From: Apostichopus japonicus
Taxonomy: Eukaryota > Echinodermata > Holothuroidea > Aspidochirotida > Stichopodidae
Length of the DNA: 64,000 nucleotides
Direction of reading: 5' to 3'
Assembly (NCBI RefSeq): GCF_037975245.1
Contig: NC_092570.1
Location: forward strand, 5,211,001 to 5,275,000
Part shown: piece by piece, positions 53,521 to 64,000 of the stretch
Layout: every line of letters starts with the position of its first letter
How positions within the stretch are numbered: the stretch's first letter is position 1
The notes under the pieces: model-generated
The model's input: only the letters and a program-made list of their open reading frames with translations
What the model was told of the DNA's origin: nothing
Databases searched by the model: none
Position numbers and translations under genes: made by a program

Positions 53521-56500
53521 TTGGGCCTGAAGAAAGAGAAAGAGTCAATGACCATACTGGGCTTGAATTTACCACTAGATTAAGACTTTGCAAAATGAGT
53601 CCAAAGCTTCTTCGGTCAAATGAACGGAAGAATCCATTAAAGAACTACACCAAGCATTGGAATTGATGTTTACTAACTTCATGCCTCGTGGGGCCTGTGT
53701 CCTACATCTGATGGCAGGAATGTTAATCAAAATATATTCACACTGAGGATTGTAAGACCTGTAACAACCTTCCATGGGCAGTTACTCGTTTCCTGGAGTG
53801 GCGCTATATAAATCTACATAGTATTAATATTTACTTTTGCTATTTAAACAAAAACTTCCCCACTTATATATTAAGAAAAGCAGGAAAATTTGTGCTCATC
53901 TTATTACCCTTCAAAACTGTGCAATTTCTACCCAAACTGTGATTATAAACTAAAAGCACCTACTGTACATGATACAGCTGGTGGAGTAATTGACCTTGAA
54001 ACCCGCTGAATACCGCCAAATGCAAATGAAATGCATAGAAAAGACTTGTTAATATTCACACCTGTTTACTACACTCTTAGCTACTATACATGCCTCATCA
54101 TGTGTCTATACAATACAGGTAAAGTATATACATGGACAGTTTTATTTTTGGTTTTTTCGGGCTGCTGCTTTTTTTTTGGTGAGCAAAATCTGTGTAGAAA
54201 TTTGACAGGGACAAATTTAGTATTGGAACTTTGTGTTCCATTTTTGAAGGCCATCAAGTTTGTGAAATATAAAACACTGTCGTTTCTCCTGTGTAACCCA
54301 AAAAATTGATATACATTTTTCGCACTTGTATACTTCACAATTTGCCCATTTTTGCATGGCATCTTGTGCTGCGATAACAGATGAAATATTTCCTGCTTGT
54401 GACATATGAAACTTGAGATCCACCTAAATGAAACATGTCATTACAAGCCAGTTCATTAGCTTTAACTATGTTTAGAGGCTGAATGAAAAATGCCGTTCTA
54501 ATTAAAATAAGTGGTTGAATTTGATTAACATGGCCCGTCACTTTCCAATTTATTGGAATCAAATGGAATAACTAACTCGTTTACTCAATAATTCATGTTA
54601 GGAAGTCTGATGCAGTGTGGGCTGTATATTTTGAACCATTTGTGAAGATTAAAAAGAACATGTTTGGGTTTTAAGTTATTAAAATTGATAAAACAAAAGA
54701 CTAACATTAAGTTAACATTTAGGCTAGCACTGAAGAGCCAACATCATCACCTCTGAAGCCTTTGTGAAAGGAAGTTAAAAGAACATTTCAGAGGTTCAAC
54801 GATTGTTCAAGGTGGATATCTTGAAAATTGCAATAGCTATGTAGAAACATTACCAGCTCTCAAAGTTTTCAATTTCTTGAACTAGAACATATCAAGCCTA
54901 AAAGTCACCCTTAAATGGTAAATTTTCAATGCTACAAATACCATTAACATGTGGGGAAATGTGGTTTCACACTAGCCCAGTGCCATTTTATTCAGGGCAG
55001 TGACAGTCAAACTGTACAACTTACTTAAATTTTACATGTATGTGATATACTGAAAGCATAATTGTCGGCCCCCCCCCCTCCCCCTCCCCCCCCACCCAAA
55101 ACAAATGAGGAGAAACTATTTATACCTTCTTTTGATGAAAAAAATCAGGGAAATTGGACGAGTATGATTTAACTTGCAAACCTGTCATTTGGAATAAAAT
55201 TCAATAGATTGGCAAGTTTTGGTAACCAGCCTCAACAGGCTGTGTCGAAATTACTCATCTTCAAACCTATATTACAAGCTTTTGAAAGCAACTGCTCACC
55301 TTTAATCCCGACCCCCACCAGGTCTTTATATTCTTTAATCTGACACCAATGGATAACCCTGAATTTGAGATAAAAGGCTTCCCAGAGACTTATTCTGCAA
55401 ATCTTTGGCAACTTTTAGCTTGCTAACATTTAGAAGCAACCATAACAACCTTTAGAGAGTGGGTGACATTGTTAAAAGTTGCAAATCCTGTACTAAACAT
55501 CCTTTTGGGTTTCAGCAAAGTTACATACAAGTTAGTAGGTACCATGTACTAGAGTACTAGACCTATACTACCAATGAGGAAATAGTCAAACCATAGTGTG
55601 TGGCATTTCCAAATTATCAGAAGGAAACGAGCATATCATAGGAAGTATAGGATACTGTAGGTTAACAACTTTCAAAACATATTGAGTATTAAAACAAGAC
55701 TGTGCTTTGATACAAGCATATCTAAATTTGGTACAGTATGTACAGTAGTCAGTACTGCAGTCCAATTGTTGCAAGCAAAAAACTGTATGTACAGGGAAGT
55801 ACCGTAGGCCACTTTGAATGACAATCAGAAATGACACAACTTACCGTACTGCATATATCACATACTGTCACACTGTGACAAAAGCCGAGGCCTAGAATGT
55901 TAGGATTTCAACCGGCTTGATACGAAAAAATGCCAGTGCTTACTGCATCTTCTGGATAGAATCAAGTTATCACTGTTATTTACTGACTTACAAGGCACAT
56001 CAGTTTTTACTGATGAGGCTTATGACAGAATCCCAATTAGTATTTGCTGATAATAAGCAGTAAATATGGAGCTATCGTCCATTCTTTGCCCATTTGACTA
56101 TAAACAATTGTGAACCGATTCACCATGCGTTTCAGTTCTTAATTTGGCAGAAAACTGATAGTGTCTTTTTTTCATACTGGCTAACAGCAAATTCCAATGG
56201 CGTTTAACTAGTAAATATCCCAAAGTTCAAGGCCTGACTAATGTAATGAGTACAAGACCAATTATTACAACAAGTTGGCATAAATATGTACTGCACATGT
56301 TTTTCAAGTTTTAACTGTTAAGACAAGAACAAGCTACCAATTTTCAATATATTTTCAATAACCTTTCTACACATTTTAGGCTTATATCACCAATCATAAT
56401 TGCAAAAACAAATATATATCACATTTTGGTACATTACATAATGAGGGGAAATTCCTACACTTTAGCTGTATGTGCACACTATACATATATGAACAGTACC

Positions 56501-56954
56501 ATATACTTGGTACACTACAGAGTACAGACCACTGATCTTAGTTGTACAGACCCTGGTGGCCACAACCACACTTGCTTTCTACCTCACAGTAGCATGCACG
56601 TATGGCAAGCTAGTACTGCATACAACATGTATGCAGTACTATACTGTGCATGTGGGCATACCACATGCTCATTTATCTTGCCGCAATGTGCATGCTGTTT
56701 ACCCTGGACTTACCCTCTGTCCGGAAATGATTGGAAACAATTACAGAAGTCATTTTCCATGACCATCGAGTTCCAGCAACACAACATAATTAATCATGAA
56801 CATTGTCATACACCACATAAAATGTCTATAACCCTACACTACAGTTCTATCCAAGATTTATCGATTTCTGTAAGACAAGTCACTGAGAGTAAGACTTCAG
56901 CCTCAGGCCGATAGACTAGGCCTGCGTAGCCTAACGTTACCATACTCACCCACG
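53521..56954. other. Glycogenin intron 1, distal part
   Basis: AT-rich. A C-rich run lies at 55069-55095. The plus-strand open frame at 56426-56914 is rich in Cys, His and Tyr from TACATG-type sequence and shows no domain. No exon supported. Confidence 0.45.
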
Positions 56955-56994
56955 AGGCTAAATCGATACATTTTAGTGGAGCACGCCATTTTAG
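56955..56994 (-). CDS. Candidate A for glycogenin first coding exon
   Basis: AAAATGGCG (good start context) opens a 40-nt frame encoding MACSTKMYRFSLV and ending GTGG|GTGAGTATGG in phase 1, as exon 2 requires. It would give an 18-residue leader before AFVTL, longer than usual for glycogenins. Confidence 0.25.
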
Positions 56995-57621
56995 AAGTCC
57001 AAGTGCTTTTCCTTTAGACAACCAAAAAATCCTTCGAACAACCAAATATTAAGGCAAGGTTGTTCTAAGGACAACCTTAATATTTTCTTAAAAATGATCC
57101 CTTATGTGGAAGTTCTCCATGTTCCTATCACAGATCAGTACATATGCATGTATAGTCCTTTTTTTTCAATCGCAATTTGCCAGGAGATAAGCACATAAAG
57201 TTAAGAGAAGATGAGACTGCCCTAAAATCCAAGGGAGTTGGCAGGTCTACAAGTTAAGTACTGTATGTAACATAAGACTTGGAGTACATGTAGGTCTAGT
57301 TTTATATAGCAAAATGAAAATTGCTATATTGTCTACACTACAACTGGTTTTCAAATTTGCTTTCATCTGCTGAATCCAAATTTAGCCTAAGAAATAAATG
57401 TATGAGTAGCAAACTTTTCATAATCATATCAAATCTATAACATTTGCTCATTAACCATTAATAGTAGAAAAATGTAGTCCTAGGATGGTGTCTTAGCTTG
57501 ATCAATTGCAAACTTGCTAGCTTGTGCAGTTTCATAACTGCAGTGTCTGCAATACTCGGTACAACTAGTAGATAAATGATTTGACAGCTACTGTAGTGTT
57601 GATTTCGGAACTGCAGCATAC

Positions 57622-58022
57622 CAGTGGCTGAGCGTCCATACAGTCAAGAGGGGGCGGATGCCCCCCCCCCCCCCTGACGGACTCAAATGGACTGCTGGCG
57701 CCCTTTTCAGCTTTTTACCACTTTTTACTTATTCACGATTATTGACTTTTTTATTGCGCTCTCAAATACCTATTGACATTTGTCACATTTTGTTGGTGTA
57801 ATTTTCTGACAAATTGGCGATGACACCTATTTATTCTTCGTTTATCTGCAAATTAGCAAGGCCCGGAACGGGTCATTTCCGGCGATCTAGGGAATATCTT
57901 CACTCAAAAAATTTCTGTACACTCCGCGCCAACCTGTGGTAGCGCTCTGCTTAGATAGTGTTGAAAGCGCCCCTACAGACCATTCTTGCCCCCCCTGACG
58001 AATACCCCTAGCTCCGCCACTG
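57622..58022. mobile_element. hAT-like MITE, 401 bp, with the shared core
   Basis: CAGCATAC is duplicated at 57614-57621 and 58023-58030. The ends are CAGTGGCTGAGCGTC and CAGTGGCGGAGCTAG. The shared core lies at 57849-57960 in the minus direction. G/C-rich subterminal GGGGGCGG...CCCCCC blocks are present as in the other members. No coding frame. Confidence 0.92.
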
Positions 58023-58030
58023 CAGCATAC

Positions 58031-59270
58031 TGATCATTACAATATGGCGATTCAACAAATGATAGGTGGCGCAATTGTAAAACAATAATCGGCAATACTT
58101 AAGTACTGACCATTAACAAAAGAAATGCTATGGCCTATTCATAGTATAACTATAACAGGCTCAATGCTTACTAGTATCTGTTTGCATGGCATTTATAATT
58201 TTTGCCGGACAATCTCCACTGAAGCGTAATATTTTCAAGTGATGCTTCTTTTTGTTTCTCTGGCCTTACGAAGGTTACAGGCCTAGGCGTAGCTTTACAC
58301 TTGGTCAGGGCCAGAACCAAATAAGGTGTTTAGGGCAGTTCTTGGAAACAATGTGATATGAAACCAAGTTATAGCATGATGGGCTCATAATTGACGCACT
58401 TAAGGATTTGATCAACGATGCCTATCAAGAAAAAATCCAAATCACTCAACTGTATGTGTTTTTCATGTGTGTTGTTCCTCAGAAGTGTAATGATCTCAAA
58501 ATATTTATTGTTCTGTGCATATGCAATGTACAATTGAGTAGAACCTGACCACAATATGTCTGCCGTGTCAAGTTCTTTAATACCCCTAAATTGACACATT
58601 CCTCGATAAGCTAACTGTAACTTTTGTGTAAGTATACATCAATTGACTCTAAATGCTGTTTGCTATGCTCTGAGCCCCTATGCTCAGAGAGGTCAGGTCC
58701 CAGAGAGTAGTGGTATCATGCTGTTGTAATATTGGTTATTTTTAGGTAGTAAGATTTCCAAATCCTAAAAATATGTGCAAAATTGGGGGGAGGGGTGTTT
58801 AAAGCTTAAAAAAAACACAAATTGATCAGCACATAGCTGACATGGATTCAAACTCATAAAATACTGTATGTTACTCTGCTTCGCTGCAAAAAGTTTAAGT
58901 TGCGCCTGCTGTATCGTTGCCAGTATATTTTGAAGGTGCGTCAATTGCGAAGGTGAGTCAATTAAGAAGCCTTTACTATAACTGATAGCTTAAATCTAAC
59001 TAGTAACTTGAGGTCTAGCTACCAAGGCTACTGTACCCCTCGCGTTGTCATTTCATAACCTAACTAGGCTCTTCTCTAGGCTGTTCAATTTATCATGTTA
59101 TACTATAGCCTAGGGTAGGCATCTCACAGTATTTCAGACACAGGGCCTAGGCTATGCATTAGGCTGTTATTAGTACTCAATTTATTGTTACTACGGATAG
59201 TTTTACTGTAGTGTTAGGGCTAGCCTATATCGCCAAATGTAATAGTCGTTTCGTTAATGTTACTCTCACC
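58031..59270. other. Probable 5' region of glycogenin
   Basis: AT-rich with scattered CpG near 59.2 kb. No further exon or complete repeat seen. Confidence 0.35.
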
Positions 59271-59292
59271 ACTTAAAGCTGATCTTTCCATG
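59271..59292 (-). CDS. Candidate B for glycogenin first coding exon
   Basis: TCGCCATGGAAAG (strong start context) opens a 22-nt frame, MERSALS plus one base, ending AGTG|GTGAGAGTAA in phase 1. Joined to exon 2 it gives a short leader ahead of AFVTL, which fits glycogenins best. Ranked above candidate A on leader length, but not proved. Confidence 0.4.
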
Positions 59293-60059
59293 GCGATAGT
59301 AATTTTGCGAACCCAAATTAGGAGAGACCAGACACAAGTTCAACAGTTGACGTTCACTTGGTGCAAAACAATCACGTACACAGCAAAGGCTCAATGTTCT
59401 CTTCCCATATACAAAATGAGTGCAATGTAATGTGTTGACTGCCACTAGCTCATAATCTTGCAATGTGTTAGTAGCACTAATACATCGTATCGGCCACATG
59501 TGATTTCAAAATCTCACTGACTTCCTATATCTGCCCTTTGCAGAATTCCAGTTATTTGCAGACCGTCTCATTATTTCTGAGGGGGGTTCACACCTTCCGC
59601 TTTGCAAGTTCCCTAAATTCATTCGTGAATATGTATATAGTTACAATAATAATTAGTGAGTTGTATTTTGTGAGAACGTATTATAAAAGTCATATTTCAA
59701 TTCAGACAAAATTTTGTCCAGGGTGAACTCTTATGTTAGGGTATACCTCTATTCTACTTGACCAATAAGAAAGTACTGGTCCCTTGGGTTAGATCCAGGT
59801 ACACTATAAGATGAATAGAGTATTTTGCAACAGTTGTGTCCATTTGAAGCCATATTGTCTCCAATTTGAAACGTACAGAGTGAAATTTACCAGCTTGCTT
59901 GCATGTACAACCCCTTCCCCATGTGCAATATCTCATCAAAATATCAACCCACACCACTGCATCAGCTAACCATGAAGCCATAGTACCAATGAACCTGAAG
60001 AATCAAAGACTTCAATTTTGTGTGAACAAAGTAACCGTAGGTATTCAATGACAAATGCT
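59293..60059. other. Candidate upstream flank of glycogenin
   Basis: No coding feature. If candidate exon B is correct, the 5' UTR and promoter should fall here. No TATA box can be assigned with confidence. Confidence 0.3.
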
Positions 60060-60385
60060 TCAAAGACATTGAAGACTCGCGCAAAAAGAAACGTCTAAAG
60101 CCGGTATTCTGACCTAGTTTCAAATGAGGTGTAACAGAAGTGTTTGACACCACCATCGATCCCAGAAAATACACACACAGCTTGCTACCGTCGGTAGTTA
60201 GACACTAGTGTACAGTCAGTACATACAGCTGCGATCAATACCCACAGCACAGTGTACACACAATACAGCGATGGACATCTCAGGTCCAGCTAAAGATAAC
60301 AAGGTATCACGTTTCATTACTGTCTGCATTTTGTAGCGACACGAACAAAACGTCACTTGCAAGCAACAGAAAGTTAACTTTTCAG
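60060..60385. mobile_element. Second copy of the 24.3-kb TTAA MITE, right end missing
   Basis: It matches 24295-24620 closely (for example CCACCATCGATCCCAGAAAA, GCTTGCTACCGTCGGTA and GGACATCTCAGGTCCAGC in both). The right inverted end is absent: after TTTTCAG the sequence changes to a SINE-related tail. Confidence 0.88.
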
Positions 60386-60394
60386 ATGGCCGCA

Positions 60395-60540
60395 CTTCTT
60401 TTTGAAAAAAGATTCCAAATTTCAGTTACAATGTTGAATTGGAAGCCACCCGACGTGTAAGTTGTAATCCATAAGCCCTCGCGGGTTTCTCACACAATTG
60501 TGGTGGTCCTAAAAATAAATGCTGATATGTTATTATTAAC
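60395..60540 (+). mobile_element. SINE 3' fragment
   Basis: TTGGAAGCCACCCGACGTG and TAATCCATAAGCCCTCGCGG match the body of the SINE at 34969-35232, and the fragment ends in TTATTATTAAC. No tRNA-like head is present; it abuts the truncated TTAA MITE. Confidence 0.75.
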
Positions 60541-61327
60541 ATGGCTGACATACCAATCTTTCGAGTTAACAATGTAATCGATCTCTTTCAACCGCTAGTA
60601 GTAGCCTACAATAAAAATTGTTGCCATTCACATAGAAACCGTGCAATTCAAGGAAAATGTCCTTATACCACGCAAAACGTATTAACGATTACGATCTTTT
60701 CTACAAAATGTACAACAGTTCTGCAGACGGTGCTACAATTACAAATGCTTGACTGACTACTTTATGATGTGGGTGAACACTCACCGCAAATCTTTTAGGT
60801 AATTCCCCGAAAGTCGTGGCGTTTGGCTTGAATGAAAGAAATAAGGTTTTCTGTAATGTGTGCATGGGCGACTTCAGTTTCAGTGAACAAGGCTGATTCA
60901 GTAGCACGAACATATAATATAAATAGAATAGAGGCATACAAGCAATACATAGGCCAAATCCTATAACTTTACCACAAATATACTGTGCCTTTTCAACTCC
61001 CGCTGCCCAACCCCCCCCCCCGCCCCCCCCCCCCTTCCAGCCAACAGGCTAAAATCCTGGACACAATAATATCGCGTATTGCACAATTGTTTTGACTTAT
61101 TGAATAAATTCAGCTAAAGTCTGACGATGGGAATAGGAAGAGTTAGTGTTAAGTAAACAAACAATCATATGTCTTTGCACTGGCTGTATCGAGCTACGTT
61201 ACGTGATTACAGAGTAATACCGAACAGTTATATAAACGCAAAAACATGACTCACGTTCTATAACTTAGCAAAAGTACTACATATTTTCAGATGAAATGCG
61301 ACCCAACCAAACATCTGACATATATAT
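60541..61327. other. Intergenic flank
   Basis: Contains a C-rich run at 61011-61034. On the minus strand GCG|GTGAGTG at 60781-60789 is a good donor-like site, but its open frame is phase 0 and does not fit glycogenin exon 2. No gene called. Confidence 0.35.
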
Positions 61328-61996
61328 CAGGCGCGTATCCAGGATTTTCTAACCCGGGGGGCGCGAATTACTATCTAAGCGGAGCGCCACCATCGGTTGG
61401 CGCGGAGCGTACAAGAAAATTTCTGGTTTTGATACCCCCCCAGATCACCGGAAATGGCACTTCTCGGGCTTGAAAATGACCAACCAGATGTGAACTTTTG
61501 CCTGAGAATCAAGTATTTCCCCAAAGTTTTTTTCCATCCATAACCTTTTTGAAGATTGTCACCAGTCACACATCATGTTCGACCTCATTGCATGTTCTAT
61601 GGATCATTGCTTTTGTAGGTAATTCTACGTCACGGCCCACAATATCCGAAAGCCCCACTTTTCAAGGTTTTAAGCCCATTATTTGTTGAGAATTTGAAAA
61701 TTCACATTTCTCGTGAATAAAATCACTTTTAAACATACCCATAATGTTGCAGAAAATTCAATCTATGGACAAGCAATATAGAAAAACCTCCTGGAACCCC
61801 TAACAGACAGGTCAAAATTGCACGAGTAGAGGAAAGTATTATGAAGAATGTTGGTGAGGAAATTTTCGAAAATTCCGACACAGTTAATTTCTTGGTATAT
61901 TGCAACCTCTTATAATGGCTATTATAAACTTCGTTGAAGGGAATGAAAAATACCAGATATTTCCGATATCAGGTATATCGAACCGAACACTGCACA

Positions 61997-62299
61997 CATA
62001 GGCGTAGGTCCCGTAGGAGGCGGGGGCTGCACCCCCCCCCCCCCCGCAACCATTTTTTTCGGGCACCTACTGAAAGAAAAATAAATAGCAATGAATAGCT
62101 TAAAAATGATCTCCTTGGTAATTAAAATAAAGTTGTAAGCTTGGCCGACATTACTACTGTAAAAGAGAGTTTTGACATAAATGGATCTGTATGGTTTTTC
62201 TCCATCTACATAAGACATTTGGTTGTTTACATTAGCATCCGGCGGTATACTGTGCAACTGTGCAACTTTGACAAATCCAATTGGGCTCCTACGCCTTTG
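61997..62299. mobile_element. hAT-like MITE, 303 bp
   Basis: The ends are CATAGGCGTAGGTCCCGTAG and, inverted, CAAAGGCGTAGGAGCCCA. The flanking 8-mers ACTGCACA (61989-61996) and ACTACACA (62300-62307) differ at one base. A C13-14 run follows the left end. No coding frame. It appears inserted into the larger cluster. Confidence 0.75.
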
Positions 62300-62954
62300 A
62301 CTACACACAAAGACAGTTTTTGAGGCTGTTCATCGTGGAACATGCATTCAATGCTCACTGATATGATGTTATATCTGCTCTTTGCTTTACAAATTCGAAC
62401 AGGCGTGTAGCGAGTAATTGCCAAGAGAGGGGCGAAGCCTGTAGGCAAACTATCTAAGCGAAGCGCCACCATGTGTTGGCGCGAAGCATTCAATACAAAT
62501 TTTGGCCGAAAATGCCTCCCAGATCGCTGGAAATGACACTTCCCAGGCCTTGTAAGTTGCATCTAAGCATTGTCTATTTTGAAATTACTAGCGAAGTCAT
62601 AAAGAAAATTTGCTCGGGGGGGGGGCGGTCGCCCCCTTCCCGAAATGCGTCATGTTCCCCGACGACTCGGTCGAGTTCAAGACCAGCCACAGTTGGTTCC
62701 ATATAGCACAATTGTACAATTGTTTAAGGCGTCCATACACACACACGCGTTATGATAGACCATATATAGTATTTATATAGATACATTAGTGAGAGAAGAA
62801 AAATGGAAACGTCAAAAATGGAGTTGTCGGTGTAAGGGGTAGGGTGAGGCGCAAACCCCCTCCGTAATCCTCGATCTGTCACTGGCTACCATGTGTATAT
62901 AATAGGGATCAGCGCTTTAACTATGACTGTTCCTCTTTCTCTTCCCGAAGTCTT

Positions 62955-63092
62955 GACTATCTTCTACTCCCTCCTTTTCTCCTTTTTCTCTCTTTTTTCT
63001 TTTTCTTTTCCCTTCCTTCCTCTCCTCCTTTTCTTTTCCCCCCCTCCTTTTCCCTTTTTTCTTCTCTTTTTTCTCTCCTCTTTTCCTTACCC
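62955..63092. repeat. Pyrimidine tract (CT-rich), about 138 bp
   Basis: Almost uninterrupted C/T on the plus strand with CTCCTTTTCTCC-type phrases, directly beside the GGGGGGCGCGCGCCCCC motif at the cluster's right end. Open frames across it (Phe/Ser/Pro on one strand, Lys/Glu/Arg on the other) are artefacts. Confidence 0.9.
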
Positions 63093-63530
63093 GGGGGGCG
63101 CGCGCCCCCAACGCCCCCCCCTGGATACGCACCTGTATATACTCCCGATCGCGTTATAGATATACCATTGGTGCATGCTTTCATATACAAGCCTTTCTAA
63201 ACTATCCTGTTTTTGATGATTTGTTCATTATCTTGTTTGAATCACATATTTTTCCAGCAACGTTATTATCTGATGGTGTGAAATATGATGAATATATAAT
63301 AGCTGTTAATTGATTTTTATTGCTAATCACACTTTATAGGGAATGTCGGAGGCCTTCATATATATATCGATGAATGGCATCAATTCATTTATATACAACA
63401 ATTACGTTGTGATTCTGTTTTGATACTCACTGCACAATAGTGTTTACATTATACGTGTTGATGAATAGGCTATACGTGAATGAATTACATATTGAAATAT
63501 TAACATGGGTTATCGAGATGTTCTTAGATC

Positions 63531-63600
63531 ATGGAAGGATACTTTTCAGGATCGTCTGTTAACGTTTACACTGAAACCAAAGCAAACCAGACGGGGTTTG
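63531..63600 (+). CDS. Candidate first coding exon of an unidentified plus-strand gene
   Basis: GATCATGGAAGG is a good start context. The frame encodes MEGYFSGSSVNVYTETKANQ and then TGF, ending TTTG|GTAAGTAAAG, a near-consensus donor, in phase 1. No family is recognised from 23 residues. The rest of the gene would lie beyond the right edge, divergent from glycogenin. An alternative is an internal exon starting after TTTTCAG at 63549. Confidence 0.33.
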
Positions 63601-64000
63601 GTAAGTAAAGTTATCTATACTGATGTAGACAGTAATTATATGCCAGCCTAACGTACAAATTTCCTGGATAGGTGGTATGTTGAAACATCTCCTACAGTCG
63701 CTAACACAGGTTAGTACAGTGATCTCACGAGTTAATCAAATAAAGTAAAATCATTTTTAACTTCTCTTTTTTCGTCAAGCTGAAAGAATTTAAAATTGTG
63801 AGTGATGTCATAGCCAAATTTTGAAGTGTACACTTTTAATTCCAAAAAGTAAGAATTCATTCTTTGAGAATGTCCAGAATAATCACTCATCTTGAGAAGT
63901 GAGAATTTCACTCTAACAACAACTGTTAATTGACTGTTAATTTATCTCTAAAACAAGGTGAGTGTTCTATGCTATAAGACCTATGTATTTGCTCATATTC
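63601..64000. other. Right edge, no further exon seen
   Basis: AT-rich sequence after the candidate donor; GTGAGTGATGTCATAGCC and repeated AGTGAGAATT phrases at 63790-63915 suggest another repeat, not resolved. Confidence 0.4.

Larger units (their letters stand above)
61328..63135. mobile_element. Nested cluster of hAT-like element ends, 1.8 kb
   Basis: The left boundary is CAGGCGCGTATCCAGG and the right boundary, inverted, is CAGGTGCGTATCCAGG, so they could be the two ends of one element. Flanking 8-mers do not match clearly (ATATATAT versus TATATACT). Inside are a shared core (61370-61475), a complete element at 61997-62299, another left end CAGGCGTGTAGC at 62400 with a shared core (62446-62562) and a lost right end, an orphan right end GATCTGTCACTGG near 62884, and a pyrimidine tract. 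Confidence 0.6.

Noticed and set aside
52853..53593. Long Pro/His/Ser-rich open frames on the minus strand
   Set aside because: Two overlapping frames are open only because the 37-bp minisatellite lacks stops. There is no start context, domain or splice support.
56426..56914. 162-codon plus-strand frame rich in Cys, His and Tyr
   Set aside because: Composition follows repeated TACATG/GCATGT sequence; no motif with consistent spacing.
60701..60937. Minus frame ending in GCG|GTGAGTG as a glycogenin first exon
   Set aside because: It leaves in phase 0, whereas glycogenin exon 2 needs phase 1.
61328..63135. Calling the whole block a single intact hAT element
   Set aside because: The outer ends match as inverted repeats, but the flanking 8-mers do not form a convincing target duplication.
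62893..63190. Phe/Ser-rich and Lys/Glu/Arg-rich open frames
   Set aside because: Products of the pyrimidine tract read on either strand.

Overview
This is a eukaryotic, AT-rich window with long introns. It looks like a marine invertebrate animal; an echinoderm, possibly a sea cucumber, is my best guess. That guess is inference: it rests on animal genes with conserved intron phases, a DIRS retrotransposon and many hAT-like and TTAA-type MITEs. No species can be proved from the sequence alone.

Three genes can be assembled from exons with consistent phase, all on the minus strand. (1) A GCC2/GCC185-like golgin occupies 636-10514 (7 coding exons, 895 codons seen). Its C-terminal GRIP end lies beyond the left edge. 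(2) A complete SLC19-family thiamine/folate-type transporter occupies 15587-19127 (4 coding exons, 497 residues), with a candidate untranslated first exon near 20.6 kb. (3) A glycogenin gene (GYG1-like) has its stop at 27064 and coding exons 2-9 up to 47751. Its tiny first coding exon lies further upstream, with two candidates at 59271-59292 and 56955-56994. A possible fourth gene starts on the plus strand at 63531, divergent from glycogenin. The three proteins act in unrelated places: Golgi tethering, vitamin uptake at the plasma membrane, and glycogen priming in the cytosol.

Mobile DNA fills much of the rest. A 5.8 kb DIRS-type tyrosine-recombinase retrotransposon (37787-43607) sits in glycogenin intron 3, in the same orientation as the gene. 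It has 123-bp inverted terminal repeats, an intact-looking gag, an RT/RNase H frame with a stop immediately after YLDD, and a recombinase cut off before its catalytic part. Scattered around it are sequences resembling its ends.

At least nine short non-autonomous DNA elements have readable ends and target duplications: 814-1365, 6752-7159, 14976-15552, 16298-16330, 22067-22713, 24292-24651, 26486-26788, 44720-45163 and 57622-58022, plus 61997-62299 with one mismatch in its duplication. The most unusual pattern is a conserved core of about 110-130 bp with a GCGCCA/TGGCGC hairpin. It occurs in five places inside elements whose terminal inverted repeats differ from one another.

Other structure: a 19-bp minisatellite joined to a 145-bp tandem array (12.0-12.8 kb), a 37-bp G-rich minisatellite (52.9-53.5 kb), three local duplications of 206-244 bp, a tRNA-derived SINE starting about 30 nt after a glycogenin donor site, and a pile-up of TE ends at 61.3-63.1 kb. 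No CRISPR array, rRNA or true tRNA gene was seen.
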